Of a stretch of DNA of 64,000 bases, positions 54,869-63,975 are shown in pieces; within the stretch, counting starts at the first letter, position 1; each line of letters opens with the position of its first letter. Position numbers and translations under genes: made by a program. The notes beneath the pieces are model-generated. The model saw only the letters and a list, made by a program, of their open reading frames with translations, was not told the origin of the DNA and ran no database searches. Where the stretch lies: assembly GCF_003634635.1 (NCBI RefSeq), contig NZ_RBJB01000004.1, positions 496,001 through 560,000 of the forward strand, read 5' to 3'. Source of the stretch: Marinobacter nauticus (GTDB taxonomy: Bacteria > Pseudomonadota > Gammaproteobacteria > Pseudomonadales > Oleiphilaceae).

Positions 54869-57171
54869 GAAAGTTCTGTATCTGGCGTTTACGGTTTATA
54901 CTGGAACGATCACTCCTGAAAGCGGGTTCTGCTTTGCACGCGTCCACTTGTCGCATCAGATTTCTGCTGGTGATCATCGCCCTCGGGGTCTGTCTGTCCC
55001 AGCCTGGATTTGCCGCTATCCAGCCGGTGGATGAGGGATGGCAGTATCGCTGGGGTGATTCCCCGTTTTTGCCTGATGGCACGCCATTGTGGATCCTTGA
55101 AGACTCTCCACAACACTGGCACGACATTGGTTTTCCATCGAACCCTCCTGGCCGCGATGGTCGTGAGCATGCCTGGTTCAGGGTGCAATTGCCGGAAGGT
55201 AGCTGGTACCAGCCTGTCCTTTATGTTTATAGCGTCGACATCATTGTGCAGGCCTGGTTTCGGGGTGAATTGCTCTATCAATATGGCACCTTTGACCAAG
55301 AGGGAAGGGGCGGTTTTGAGGGATGGCCCTGGCATGAAATACGGCTACCCGAGGATTATCAGGGAGAGACGCTCTATTTCCGGATATTCTCGAATTACAC
55401 CGACATAGGGTTATGGGGGGAGGTCGGGATTACCGATCATGCCGATCTGACGGTATACCTCCTCGGGGGATCTGCTGAGGAACTGGTAGTCTCGGCATTG
55501 TCGGCTCTGATAGCTTTTCTGGCTCTGGTGTTCGCCGTAATCCAAAGGGGCCAGCGCAGTTTCGCCAGCATTGCTCTGTTTTCATTCCTGACCTCGGTGA
55601 TGCTGTTGGCTGAGAGCCAGGCGAGCTTGTTGATTGCTTACAAACCTTTGTTGTGGGACTACCTCGCGGCCGGCTCTTACTACCTGATTCCTATGGCGTT
55701 GGCCTTGTTGTTGCGGCAATGGCTAGGCGCTGCACGTCCGGTGCTGATCAGCTGGCTGGTGTGGATTCATCTTGGATTGGCGGTGAGCGCCCTGGCCCTG
55801 GCGTTGGTCGGCGCGGTCGACCTTTCTTCGACCTTCCCGGTGTTTGATGTGTTGCTTCTGGTCTCGCTGGTGGTGATGGCTGGCGCTGTGTTGCCGCGCT
55901 TTCGTGTGCTGTTCGGGGAGCAGCAGGTGCTGGTGGTGGCTTGTGGTGGGCTGGCGGTGCTGCTGATTGTTGATATGGCCGTTGCTCACGGGTTCTTGCC
56001 CTGGGGCCGGGTGCCGGTGAGCTGGGGAGCGCTGGGTTTCTCGCTGGCGGTGGTCAGTATTTCGGTCTGGCACTACGGCAAGACCCAGAAAGAGCTCCAG
56101 CAACTGAACGTCCGGCTGGAACAGAAGGTTCGGGAGCGCACCGCCCGTGCTGAGTCGCTGGCAGAAAGAGAAGTCGCCAGGGCCCGCTTGTTGGCACTGG
56201 AAAGCAAGAAAAGCCAGAAACTGGCGGATGTGATTGCGGCTCTGCAGGATTGCGCCGGCATTGAGGAAGCGTTCGAGCCCCTGTTAAGAGCCATGCCGGA
56301 GCTCTACCTGCCCATGACCGGTTGTTTCTATCGAAGAGGCATCGATGGGCAGTACGACCGAGTGGTTCACTGGGGCGGTACCCCGGAGGATGTGTTCCCG
56401 GCGTCACTGGGGGGGAACCTGTCCGTCCTGACCGAAACCGTACTCCCGGTACGCAGTTACGATTTACCGGCTCAGATGTGCTTTTTCCTGCGGATAGAGT
56501 CTGCCCGCTCCGGCAATCGGCCTGAAGGGGTGTTGATGCTGGAGCGCCCGGACCTGCCGCCAGTGGTGAAAGACTATGGCATCGCAAGGGTGATTTCCTG
56601 GGTATACCAGTCGGTTGAGAAAATTAGCATTACCCTGTCTGGGCTGGCCTTGAGGGCTGAATTGCAACGATTCTCCTATGAGGACAGCCTGACCGGACTG
56701 AAAAATCGTCGCTACTTTGATGAGCTCTTTCGCCATGAGCGGGAAGTCTCGGCTCGTTCTGATCGGCCGCTATGCCTGCTGATTTTCGATATTGATCACT
56801 TTAAGCAGTTCAACGACTGTCACGGCCACGAGGCCGGCGATCAGGCGCTGAGAATGGTCGGTGACGTGCTCGCTACCTGTTTTCGCGGCAGTGATACCGT
56901 TTGCCGTTATGGTGGTGAGGAGTTTGCGGTGCTGATGCCCGGGGCATCCCTTGATGAGGCCCGGCAACGGGCCGAGCAACTGCGGGCGGCCATTTCGGCC
57001 GAGCCAGTGGAACATCGGGGTGAAAACCTGGGGAGCCTGACCATTTCAGCAGGCATTGCTTGCTGGCGGGAGAATTGTCCGGAGTTCGACGAGCTGTTCC
57101 GGGCCGCCGACCAGGCTCTGTACCAGGCCAAGGAAACGGGCCGCAACCGAGTAGTTGCGGCCTCGCTCTGA
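54865..57171 (+). CDS. 7TM-DISM diguanylate cyclase
   Basis: Membrane protein of up to 768 residues. A periplasmic 7TMR-DISMED2-type beta domain (about 50-185; IQPVDEGWQYRWGDSPF, WFRVQLPEGSW, LYFRIFSNYTD) is followed by seven membrane helices (about 205-395), a coiled coil (about 400-450) and a GAF-like stretch. The GGDEF domain runs from about 595 to 768. The active loop is GGEEF in CRYGGEEFAVL, with an RxxD inhibitory site (RGSD) five residues before, so it should make c-di-GMP. DISMED2 resembles a carbohydrate-binding fold, so an external ligand is likely. The start is uncertain: TTG 54865 overlaps the permease stop, while TTG 54934 gives a more normal signal peptide. Co-transcription with the importer is likely. 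Confidence 0.85.
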   Translation: MRKFCIWRLRFILERSLLKAGSALHASTCRIRFLLVIIALGVCLSQPGFAAIQPVDEGWQYRWGDSPFLPDGTPLWILEDSPQHWHDIGFPSNPPGRDGREHAWFRVQLPEGSWYQPVLYVYSVDIIVQAWFRGELLYQYGTFDQEGRGGFEGWPWHEIRLPEDYQGETLYFRIFSNYTDIGLWGEVGITDHADLTVYLLGGSAEELVVSALSALIAFLALVFAVIQRGQRSFASIALFSFLTSVMLLAESQASLLIAYKPLLWDYLAAGSYYLIPMALALLLRQWLGAARPVLISWLVWIHLGLAVSALALALVGAVDLSSTFPVFDVLLLVSLVVMAGAVLPRFRVLFGEQQVLVVACGGLAVLLIVDMAVAHGFLPWGRVPVSWGALGFSLAVVSISVWHYGKTQKELQQLNVRLEQKVRERTARAESLAEREVARARLLALESKKSQKLADVIAALQDCAGIEEAFEPLLRAMPELYLPMTGCFYRRGIDGQYDRVVHWGGTPEDVFPASLGGNLSVLTETVLPVRSYDLPAQMCFFLRIESARSGNRPEGVLMLERPDLPPVVKDYGIARVISWVYQSVEKISITLSGLALRAELQRFSYEDSLTGLKNRRYFDELFRHEREVSARSDRPLCLLIFDIDHFKQFNDCHGHEAGDQALRMVGDVLATCFRGSDTVCRYGGEEFAVLMPGASLDEARQRAEQLRAAISAEPVEHRGENLGSLTISAGIACWRENCPEFDELFRAADQALYQAKETGRNRVVAASL

Positions 57172-57173
57172 CA

Positions 57174-58586
57174 TCAATGCCAGATATTGCTGTCGATTTT
57201 TTCGTGCAGCTCAGGATAGTCCTTGGACTTGAAGTGCGGCACCAGGCCTTCCTTGCGCTGAGCCAGGTAATCTTTGGTCAGCTTCACAACCGTGCCGGAC
57301 AACAGAACGATAGCAATCAGGTTGATGGTGGCCATCAGCCCCATGGATGCGTCCGCCGCATTGAATACCGTGACCACCGCTTCGTAGCCACCCCAGATCA
57401 CCATGCCCAGCGCAGCGAGCCGCAACAGGGTCAAGCCCAGAGTGTTGCCGCCGCGCAGGTAGATCAAAGCGTTCTCGGCGTAGGTGTAATTGGCGACAAT
57501 GGAGGTGAAGGCGAAGAACAGAATCGCGATGGCGATAAAGTAGCCCCCGAACTCACCCAGGTGTACTTCCATGGCCTGTTGGGTCAACTGGGTGCCGGTC
57601 ACGCCGGAACCCGGCTCCAGAACGCCAGCCAACAGAATCATCACGGCCGTCGCCGTACAGACAATGATGGTATCGATAAAGACACCGAATGCCTGAACCA
57701 GACCCTGTGAAGAGGGATGATGCGGAGCCGGGGTTGCGGTCGCGGCAATGTTGGGTGCCGAGCCCATACCGGCTTCGTTGGAGAACAGGCCGCGTTTGAT
57801 GCCATTCAGCATGGCAGCGGTAATGGAGCCTGCCGCGCCGCCGGCGGCCTCTTCCAGGCCAAAGGCACTTTTTACGATCAGCGCCAGAATGCCCGGGACT
57901 TCGGTAATGTTCATGGCCATCACGCCCAGCGCCAGGAGTACGTAGGCGCCGGCCATGAACGGCACGACAAACTCAGCGAAGCGAACGATCTTGCGCAGAC
58001 CGCCAAAGATGACAATGCCGGCAAAAGCCGCGATGACCACGCCGACACCCAGCTTGGGCACACCAAAGGCGCCCTGCATGGCATCGGCAATGGAGTTGGC
58101 CTGTACGGCGTTGAAAACCAGGCCGAAGGAGATAATCAGGCAGACCGCGAAAATGGCCGCAGCCCAGGGCGCTTTCAGGCCTTTGGCAATGTACACCGCC
58201 GGGCCTCCCCGGTACTGGCCCTTGCCGTCGCGAACCTTGTACAGCTGGGCCAGAGTGCTTTCAGCGTAACCGGTGGCCATACCGACGAGGGCTACCATCC
58301 ACATCCAAAAAATGGCACCGGCACCGCCCAGGTACAGGGCAACCGCAACCCCGGCAAGGTTACCGGTACCCACCCGGGAAGCCAGGCTGGTGCACAGGGC
58401 CTGGAACGGAGAAATCCCGTGTACGTCGCTTTCCCGGGAACCACGGATGGCGCGGACCATTTCGCCGAAATTGACGAACTGAAGGAAGCCCAGACGGATG
58501 GTAAAGAAGACACCTACGGCAAGCAGGCCATAGACGAGGACATAGCCCCAGAGGATCGAGTTGAGAAAATCAACAATTGCAGTCAT
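57174..58586 (-). CDS. Alanine/glycine:cation symporter (AGCS family)
   Basis: Membrane protein of 470 residues with about 10-11 segments, of the sodium:alanine symporter family. Landmarks are SPFQALCTSLASRVGTGNLAGVAVAL, GKGQYRGGPAVYI and GLFSNEAGMGSAPNIAAT, which is near-invariant in AGCS proteins. It imports alanine or glycine with sodium. It lies 149 bases downstream of the universal stress gene on the same strand and converges on the diguanylate cyclase with a 2-base gap. Confidence 0.93.
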   Translation of the reverse strand: MTAIVDFLNSILWGYVLVYGLLAVGVFFTIRLGFLQFVNFGEMVRAIRGSRESDVHGISPFQALCTSLASRVGTGNLAGVAVALYLGGAGAIFWMWMVALVGMATGYAESTLAQLYKVRDGKGQYRGGPAVYIAKGLKAPWAAAIFAVCLIISFGLVFNAVQANSIADAMQGAFGVPKLGVGVVIAAFAGIVIFGGLRKIVRFAEFVVPFMAGAYVLLALGVMAMNITEVPGILALIVKSAFGLEEAAGGAAGSITAAMLNGIKRGLFSNEAGMGSAPNIAATATPAPHHPSSQGLVQAFGVFIDTIIVCTATAVMILLAGVLEPGSGVTGTQLTQQAMEVHLGEFGGYFIAIAILFFAFTSIVANYTYAENALIYLRGGNTLGLTLLRLAALGMVIWGGYEAVVTVFNAADASMGLMATINLIAIVLLSGTVVKLTKDYLAQRKEGLVPHFKSKDYPELHEKIDSNIWH

Positions 58587-58735
58587 GGCTAGACGCCTTG
58601 TGATTTGTGAATGAGAAGTAATCCGAGGCGAGGCAGTCTAGCACGGTGAAAAATCAAGCAGACTGCGGAAATCCGTGATTGCCGGGCAGCAAGGAATATG
58701 CTGTCCGGCCGCATTGCGGGGAGGGGTTCGCCGGT

Positions 58736-59179
58736 TCAGACCACCAGCACCGGGCACTTGGCCTGGGAGGCAACCCGGTGCGAGACGCTGCCCAGAAAGG
58801 TGCCGTCCTTGTCGCTGTTGGTGCCCTTGGTGCCCACTACAATCAGGTCGGCTTCCTTGTCCTGGGCAAATTTCACAATCACCTTCGAGGGCCGGCCGGC
58901 CTTGACGAAACCGCGTACCTTGGTGGCGCCATGCTCCTTGGCCAGCTCCTTGGCGTGGTTCACTACGCCTTTGGCATACTCAGACAGCACCTTGTCCGGG
59001 ATGTCCATGTCGTCGGGCCGTCCGATAGACAACGACGCCTCAAACAGGCTGTGATGCTTGTAAACACAGAGGATGTAGATCTCGGCGTCCGGGATCAGTT
59101 TCTGCAGTTCAATGGCTTTATCCAGAGCCTTGAGTGAGGTTTTGGAACCATCCACAGCGGCCAGAATCCGTTTAAACAT
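58736..59179 (-). CDS. teaD: Universal stress protein, TeaD-like
   Basis: UspA-fold protein of 147 residues, starting MFKRILAAVDGSKTSLKALDKAIEL and ending KCPVLVV. The ATP loop VVGTKGTNSDKDGTFLGSVSHRV resembles the G-x2-G-x9-G(S/T) motif but has one extra residue between the second and third Gly. It lies 30 bases after the TRAP large subunit, the same position as teaD in Halomonas, where TeaD binds ATP and limits ectoine uptake. Assignment to teaD rests on that context. Confidence 0.87.
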   Translation of the reverse strand: MFKRILAAVDGSKTSLKALDKAIELQKLIPDAEIYILCVYKHHSLFEASLSIGRPDDMDIPDKVLSEYAKGVVNHAKELAKEHGATKVRGFVKAGRPSKVIVKFAQDKEADLIVVGTKGTNSDKDGTFLGSVSHRVASQAKCPVLVV

Positions 59180-59209
59180 GTTGTTCTCCTTTCATCAGTG
59201 GCTGTGGAT

Positions 59210-60496
59210 CTAGTCCCTGAACGCGATGTCACGCAGGAACAGGGCAATATCCGGGAAGGCGATGATCAGGCCGGCAGCCGCCACCAGCATGAAAATGAAC
59301 GGAGGCGTACCCCGGATAACTTCCATGTAGGGCCGTTTGAAGATGGCAATGGCGGTGAAAATGTCGCAGCCAAAGGGTGGCGTGGCAGAACCGATGGCCA
59401 CCTGCAGGGTAATCAGCACACCGACAAGCACCGGATCCAGCCCGGTGGCCTGAATGGCCGGCGCAAAGATCGGTGTCAGCACCAGGATAACCACGATGGG
59501 ATCGACGAACATACAGGCGATGAAGAAAGCCACACAGATGGCAATCAGCACGCCCACAGGCCCGGCCTCGTTGACGCCCACCGCTTCCAGGATGGCCTGG
59601 GGAATCTGGGCAAAGGAAATGATCCAGGAGAAGCCATTACCCACGGCCACCAGAATGAACACCACAGCCGTGATCAGCCCGGTGGATTTGGCAATCTTGT
59701 AAATGTCGTTCAGTTTCAGTGACCGGAAGACCACAAACTCCAGCAGGAAGGCGTAGAGCACGCAGACTGCTGCTGCTTCTGTGGGGCTGAAAATACCGCC
59801 GTAGATACCGCCGACAATGATCACCGGGAACATCAGGGGCCAGGAGGCATCCCTGACTGACATCGCCCGTTCTTTCCAGCTGGCCTTGGCTTCCGTCGGA
59901 ACATCGTTCTTGTAGGCGTAGATCAGGCAGTAGATCGAGAACATGAACAAAATCAGGATGCCCGGGCCGATACCCGCAATGAACAGCTCGGCAATGGAGG
60001 TTTCCGAGATGACCCCGTAGATGATCATGCCGATGCTGGGAGGGATCAGGAAGGCGATATCACTGGCGTTGATAATCAGAGCCAGCGTGAACGGATCGGA
60101 GTAGCCAGCCTTGAGCATTTTCGGGCGCAGCGGTGAGCCTACGGCAACCACGGTGGCCTGGGTTGAGCCAGACACCGCCCCGAACAGGGTGCACGAGGTG
60201 GCGGTACTGATGGCGAGGCCACCTTTGATGTGGCCGATAAAGGCCATGACCATATTGATCAGGCGGTCCGCAGACTGGCCCCGGGTCATGATATCGGCCG
60301 CCAGAATGAACATGGGTACCGCAATCAACGACGCTGGCCGGATGCCACCCATCATCTGCTGGATGAATGTGCCCATCTGCCCGAAGCCATCGAACATCAT
60401 AACGAAGCCGATGACGGCAGCAGTGGTTAGCGGAATCATCATCGGGAAGCCCAGAAGCAGCAGCCCGATCATGACGATCATCATAATAGTTGCCAT
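59210..60496 (-). CDS. teaC: Ectoine TRAP transporter large membrane subunit (DctM/TeaC)
   Basis: Transport subunit of 428 residues with about 12 membrane segments. It has the DctM features LLGFPMMIPLTTAAVIGF and SADRLINMVMAFIGHIKGGL, then SGSTQATVVAVGSPLRPKM and IPPSIGMIIYG. Works with TeaB as the sodium-driven translocator for solute delivered by TeaA. It lies 36 bases downstream of teaB. Confidence 0.92.
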   Translation of the reverse strand: MATIMMIVMIGLLLLGFPMMIPLTTAAVIGFVMMFDGFGQMGTFIQQMMGGIRPASLIAVPMFILAADIMTRGQSADRLINMVMAFIGHIKGGLAISTATSCTLFGAVSGSTQATVVAVGSPLRPKMLKAGYSDPFTLALIINASDIAFLIPPSIGMIIYGVISETSIAELFIAGIGPGILILFMFSIYCLIYAYKNDVPTEAKASWKERAMSVRDASWPLMFPVIIVGGIYGGIFSPTEAAAVCVLYAFLLEFVVFRSLKLNDIYKIAKSTGLITAVVFILVAVGNGFSWIISFAQIPQAILEAVGVNEAGPVGVLIAICVAFFIACMFVDPIVVILVLTPIFAPAIQATGLDPVLVGVLITLQVAIGSATPPFGCDIFTAIAIFKRPYMEVIRGTPPFIFMLVAAAGLIIAFPDIALFLRDIAFRD

Positions 60497-60532
60497 GGTG
60501 TGTCTTTCCTTAACCTATGGGTTCACGCTGCT

Positions 60533-61126
60533 TCAGACTTCGGTTTCAGTATCGGCGTAGCCATCCACCACACCCGTCGACAGGTACACGTCTTTGGTGG
60601 TGAAGTTCTTGATGGCGGTCAGCAGGTACTGGATGCCGGTAATGGCGAAACCGACAGGGGCCCAGATGTAAATCCACCAGATCTCAAAACCAAGCGCTGG
60701 CAAAATCCGACCTCGGCTGTACAGGGTCTGGATATACTCGAAGGAGTGATAGCACAGGAAAAACATGACCACGGAGGTAAACAGGGCGATGATGATCATC
60801 AGTACCTTGCGGCCCTTGGTCGGGAAGGCATCGTACATGGCGGACATGCGGATATGGCGGCCGTGCCGGGCGGCGTAGCCAATGCCCGCAAAGGTAATCA
60901 GAATGATCAGAATCCGGTTGATTTCACCGGAGAAAAACAGGCCCTCGCTGAACACGAAACGGGCAATAACATTGGCGTAGGTGTTTACCGCCATCAGAAT
61001 CACGCCAGCGGCGAGCATGACGGCTTCAATTTTTGAAATCCAGACGTCAATCGTGCCCAGAAAGCCGGGCAAGCCGGACTCATAGTGACCGGTATCGTCT
61101 TCGATCTCCGGGGAATTCTCGGACAT
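60533..61126 (-). CDS. teaB: Ectoine TRAP transporter small membrane subunit (DctQ/TeaB)
   Basis: Four-helix subunit of 197 residues. It has an acidic N-terminus, then TM segments at about 34-52, 65-85, 105-128 and 150-175. NTYANVIARFVFSEGLFFSGEINRILIILITFAGIGYAARHGRHIRM is the typical DctQ block (quoted blocks NTYANVIARFVF and AARHGRHI identify the family). It lies between teaA and teaC. Confidence 0.9.
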   Translation of the reverse strand: MSENSPEIEDDTGHYESGLPGFLGTIDVWISKIEAVMLAAGVILMAVNTYANVIARFVFSEGLFFSGEINRILIILITFAGIGYAARHGRHIRMSAMYDAFPTKGRKVLMIIIALFTSVVMFFLCYHSFEYIQTLYSRGRILPALGFEIWWIYIWAPVGFAITGIQYLLTAIKNFTTKDVYLSTGVVDGYADTETEV

Positions 61127-61191
61127 GGATTCTGCTCCAGAACATGTCGCTCCCGGCGGGAAGAATCCCCGGCGGGGCGGGGTTAAAGCTG

Positions 61192-61220
61192 GGTTGCCAC
61201 CCGCCGGAGCGGGGGCAACC
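61192..61220 (-). other. Hairpin between teaA and teaB
   Basis: GGTTGCC, an unpaired A, CCCGC, loop CGGA, GCGGG, GGCAACC (forward strand). A 12-bp stem with no T tract, 12 bases after the teaA stop. Such hairpins often protect the upstream binding-protein message so that it is made in excess. Confidence 0.6.
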
Positions 61221-61232
61221 GTTTGGCGAGGT

Positions 61233-62261
61233 TCAGTCGCTCTGAACTTCTTTCAGATCTTCCTTGAACTGCTCCAGCAGCTCTTTACCACGCTCACCGG
61301 TCATTTCGATGAACTTCTCTTCCACCTGTGGTGCGCGGGCCTTGAAGGCTTCAATCTGTTCGTCAGTCAGACGGGTCACGGTAACTTCGTCGCTGTTGGA
61401 CTGGATCTTTTCCAGGGCCTCGTCCGCCAGACCATCAATGTGCACGATGATTTCCTCGAAGGCGTAATCGGCGGCATCCTGAACCAGCTTCTTGTCCTCA
61501 TCAGACAGGCCTTCGTAGAAGTTCTGGTTCGCCATCATGGCGGTGGTGAACCAGCCGTGGCCGGTGAATACCAGGTTCGGGGAAACCTCATACAGACCAC
61601 CTGACTCAATCCAGAAAATCGGGTTCTCCTGACCCTGGATCATGTTGGTCTGCAACGCACCGTATACTTCACCCCATGGCAGCGGGGTTGGGGTAGCACC
61701 AAACGCAGAGTAGGTCTCGGACAGAAGCGGGTTGGTCATTACCCGGATCTTCTTGTTGTTGAAGTCTTCCGGAGAGGTCACCGGCTCATCAACGGTCACT
61801 ACCATTTCCCCTTCCGGGTACATCTTCAGCAGCTCAAGACCTTTTTCAGAATACAGCTCCGGGAAGTCCTCATTGATGGCCTCACTCTCGCGGAAGAACT
61901 CGATCACGGTATCCATTTCGGTGGGCATGAGGTACGGGATAAAGAAGATCTGCGCTTCTGGGATCAGAGAGCCGGTAAAGCCAGGAGACTGGTTTACAAA
62001 GTTCAGGATACCGGCCTGGGTTTGTTCCATGATGTCGTCAGACTCACCCAGCTCACCGAAACGGTAAATCTGCAGGGTGTGGTCGGAATTCTCTTCAATG
62101 TATTCCTTGAACTTGTACGCGAATACGTCCTGAACGTCGCCTTCGTATTCTTCATGGGCGTAGCGCCAATTGGCGGCATTCACGGCATTTGCCGCGGTCA
62201 GGCCGGCAAATGCCAGCGCTGAAATACCAGCCAGTTTCCTGAATTTACTTGTGCTGCTCAT
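61233..62261 (-). CDS. teaA: Ectoine/hydroxyectoine TRAP binding protein TeaA
   Basis: Periplasmic binding protein of 342 residues with a signal peptide of about 29 residues (ISALAFAGLTAANAVNA). The mature part NWRYAHEEYEGDVQDVFA and the blocks YRFGELGESDDIMEQTQ, NQSPGFTGSLIP and GQENPIFWIES closely match Halomonas elongata TeaA as I recall it, including the Arg (KKIRVMTNPL) and Asn used to hold ectoine. Delivers ectoine, an osmoprotectant and nutrient, to TeaBC. First gene of the operon; the promoter would lie in 62262-62400. Salt induction is expected from the function but no motif was identified. Confidence 0.92.
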   Translation of the reverse strand: MSSTSKFRKLAGISALAFAGLTAANAVNAANWRYAHEEYEGDVQDVFAYKFKEYIEENSDHTLQIYRFGELGESDDIMEQTQAGILNFVNQSPGFTGSLIPEAQIFFIPYLMPTEMDTVIEFFRESEAINEDFPELYSEKGLELLKMYPEGEMVVTVDEPVTSPEDFNNKKIRVMTNPLLSETYSAFGATPTPLPWGEVYGALQTNMIQGQENPIFWIESGGLYEVSPNLVFTGHGWFTTAMMANQNFYEGLSDEDKKLVQDAADYAFEEIIVHIDGLADEALEKIQSNSDEVTVTRLTDEQIEAFKARAPQVEEKFIEMTGERGKELLEQFKEDLKEVQSD

Positions 62262-62402
62262 CGGGTTGTCTCCGCTCGTTATTTTACGTTAATCCATTGT
62301 TACATTATTAAAGACTGGCAAATCAAAGCGGTTTTCGCAAGGAAACGGGGGAAATAAGCTGCACGCAAATAGCCGATTAAGCCAAATTGCAAGTGCATGA
62401 AT

Positions 62403-62942
62403 TCAGGATGGATTCGGGTTTTCAACACACAGGAACAGGAACCTTCTGAACTCCTCTGCCACCCGCTGGACACTGTTTTCGAGCCGATGTCCGTCGGGTA
62501 GGACCAGGGCTTCAATCTGCTGCCTCCGGGCCAGCTCCAGAACCGGCATTACCGGTACCACATCGTCGTTCCAGCCGTGGATAATGCGAGCGTGGCGGGC
62601 GCCGATCACCGGGTTGGACTCCGGATAATCCGGTAGCGCCAGTGCCGGTGCCAGCATAAAACAGCCCCTGACCGGAGCCTGTTCGCTGGTCCGGGCGCAG
62701 ACCCAGCCGCCCATGCTCGAGCCTGCCAGGATGGTCTGTTCGGGCCTTGCACCGGCAGCTGCCATGGCGTGGCGCATCTGCTCCAGGCGTTCGGCAGGGT
62801 CTTTAGTGCTGCGATGATCCACCGCCTCGGCATAAACGCCTGAAAACGTTTCAGCCACCGTTTTCAGGGCCTGGATCTTGGTACTGCCGGGGCCACTTTC
62901 CAGACCGTGGGAGAGAAAAACATGGAATGCCGGTTGAGCCAT
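62403..62942 (-). CDS. YqiA-like alpha/beta hydrolase
   Basis: Small alpha/beta hydrolase of 179 residues. HVFLSHGLESGPGSTK is the oxyanion strand, GSSMGGW the nucleophile elbow, IIHGWNDDVVPV the acid region and DGHRLENS the catalytic His. It resembles the YqiA/RSSE esterase group. The start is ATG 62942; an open frame upstream overlaps the luciferase-like gene. It lies 13 bases after that gene on the same strand. Substrate unknown. Confidence 0.86.
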   Translation of the reverse strand: MAQPAFHVFLSHGLESGPGSTKIQALKTVAETFSGVYAEAVDHRSTKDPAERLEQMRHAMAAAGARPEQTILAGSSMGGWVCARTSEQAPVRGCFMLAPALALPDYPESNPVIGARHARIIHGWNDDVVPVMPVLELARRQQIEALVLPDGHRLENSVQRVAEEFRRFLFLCVENPNPS

Positions 62943-62955
62943 GATCAGGTTCTGC

Positions 62956-63975
62956 CTAGTTGATGGTTGCGTCGGAGTCGGTTTGCGGGGAACGGGTTTC
63001 GGCCAGGATATCCAGGGCCTGCCGGCGTTTGTCCGGGTCGTGGATATCAATGGTGAACATTAGTTCGTCCACCTGAATGTCGGTCAGCAGGTCGTCGAGT
63101 TGCCGGCGCAGGTCTTCACTGTTACCCATGATCTGCAGTTTCAGGAAGTCCCGCACGCCGGCCTCCTCGGCCGGATTCCAGAGTCCGTCCATGGATTCGA
63201 CCGGCGGTCGCATCCACAGCGGCTGTCCGCGGAACAGGGCCAGAATGCGCTGGTAGCTGGTGGTGGCCAGATGCCGCGCTTCGTCCTTTGAGGTCGCGGG
63301 GATAGCGGGAATCGCCAGCATGGCGTAGGGCTGTCGCAGCTGCTCTGAGGGCTCGAAGTTCTCTCGATAGACCTTCAGGGCTTCCCGGTAGAGCCGCGGT
63401 GCGAAGTGGCCGGCGAAGGCATAAGGGAGGCCCCGCATCGCCGCCAGTTGTGCGCTGTACAGGCTTGAGCCCAGCAGCCAGATAGGAACATTGGTGCCAG
63501 CACCGGGAATGGCTTTCACCGGCTGACCCGGTTGCAGCGGCCCCAGCAGGTTCTGCAGACGGGCTACGTCTTCCGGGAATTGCTCGGCGCCCAGGCCATC
63601 CCGTCGCAGTGCCCGGGCAGTGACCGGATCGGTACCCGGCGCGCGGCCAAGGCCGAGATCGATTCGGCCCGGATAGAGACATGCCAGGGTACCGAATTGC
63701 TCGGCAATCACCAGCGGTGGATGGTTCGGCAACATGACACCGCCGGAGCCCACCCGGATCCTCCCGGTTTTACCAGCGATGTGCCCCACCAATACCGAGG
63801 TGGCGGAACTGGAAATCCCTTCCATATTGTGGTGCTCGGCCAGCCAGAAACGCTTGAAGCCCAGTGCCTCCGCATGCTGGGCGTAACGTACGCTGTTGGC
63901 CAGTGTCGTTGCCACGGAGTCGCCCTCGCGCACGGAGGCCAGTTCGAGCAGGGAGTAATCGGGTGTTCTGGGCAT
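62956..63975 (-). CDS. Luciferase-like (LLM class) flavin-dependent monooxygenase
   Basis: TIM-barrel flavin enzyme of 339 residues of the YhbW type. Seen: [33 protein letters not shown] (identified by [12 protein letters not shown]), [23 protein letters not shown] and [15 protein letters not shown]. The family uses reduced flavin supplied by a partner. The substrate is unknown and the gene is not related to light emission in this context. Co-oriented with the YqiA-like hydrolase 13 bases downstream. Confidence 0.92.
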   Translation of the reverse strand: MPRTPDYSLLELASVREGDSVATTLANSVRYAQHAEALGFKRFWLAEHHNMEGISSSATSVLVGHIAGKTGRIRVGSGGVMLPNHPPLVIAEQFGTLACLYPGRIDLGLGRAPGTDPVTARALRRDGLGAEQFPEDVARLQNLLGPLQPGQPVKAIPGAGTNVPIWLLGSSLYSAQLAAMRGLPYAFAGHFAPRLYREALKVYRENFEPSEQLRQPYAMLAIPAIPATSKDEARHLATTSYQRILALFRGQPLWMRPPVESMDGLWNPAEEAGVRDFLKLQIMGNSEDLRRQLDDLLTDIQVDELMFTIDIHDPDKRRQALDILAETRSPQTDSDATIN

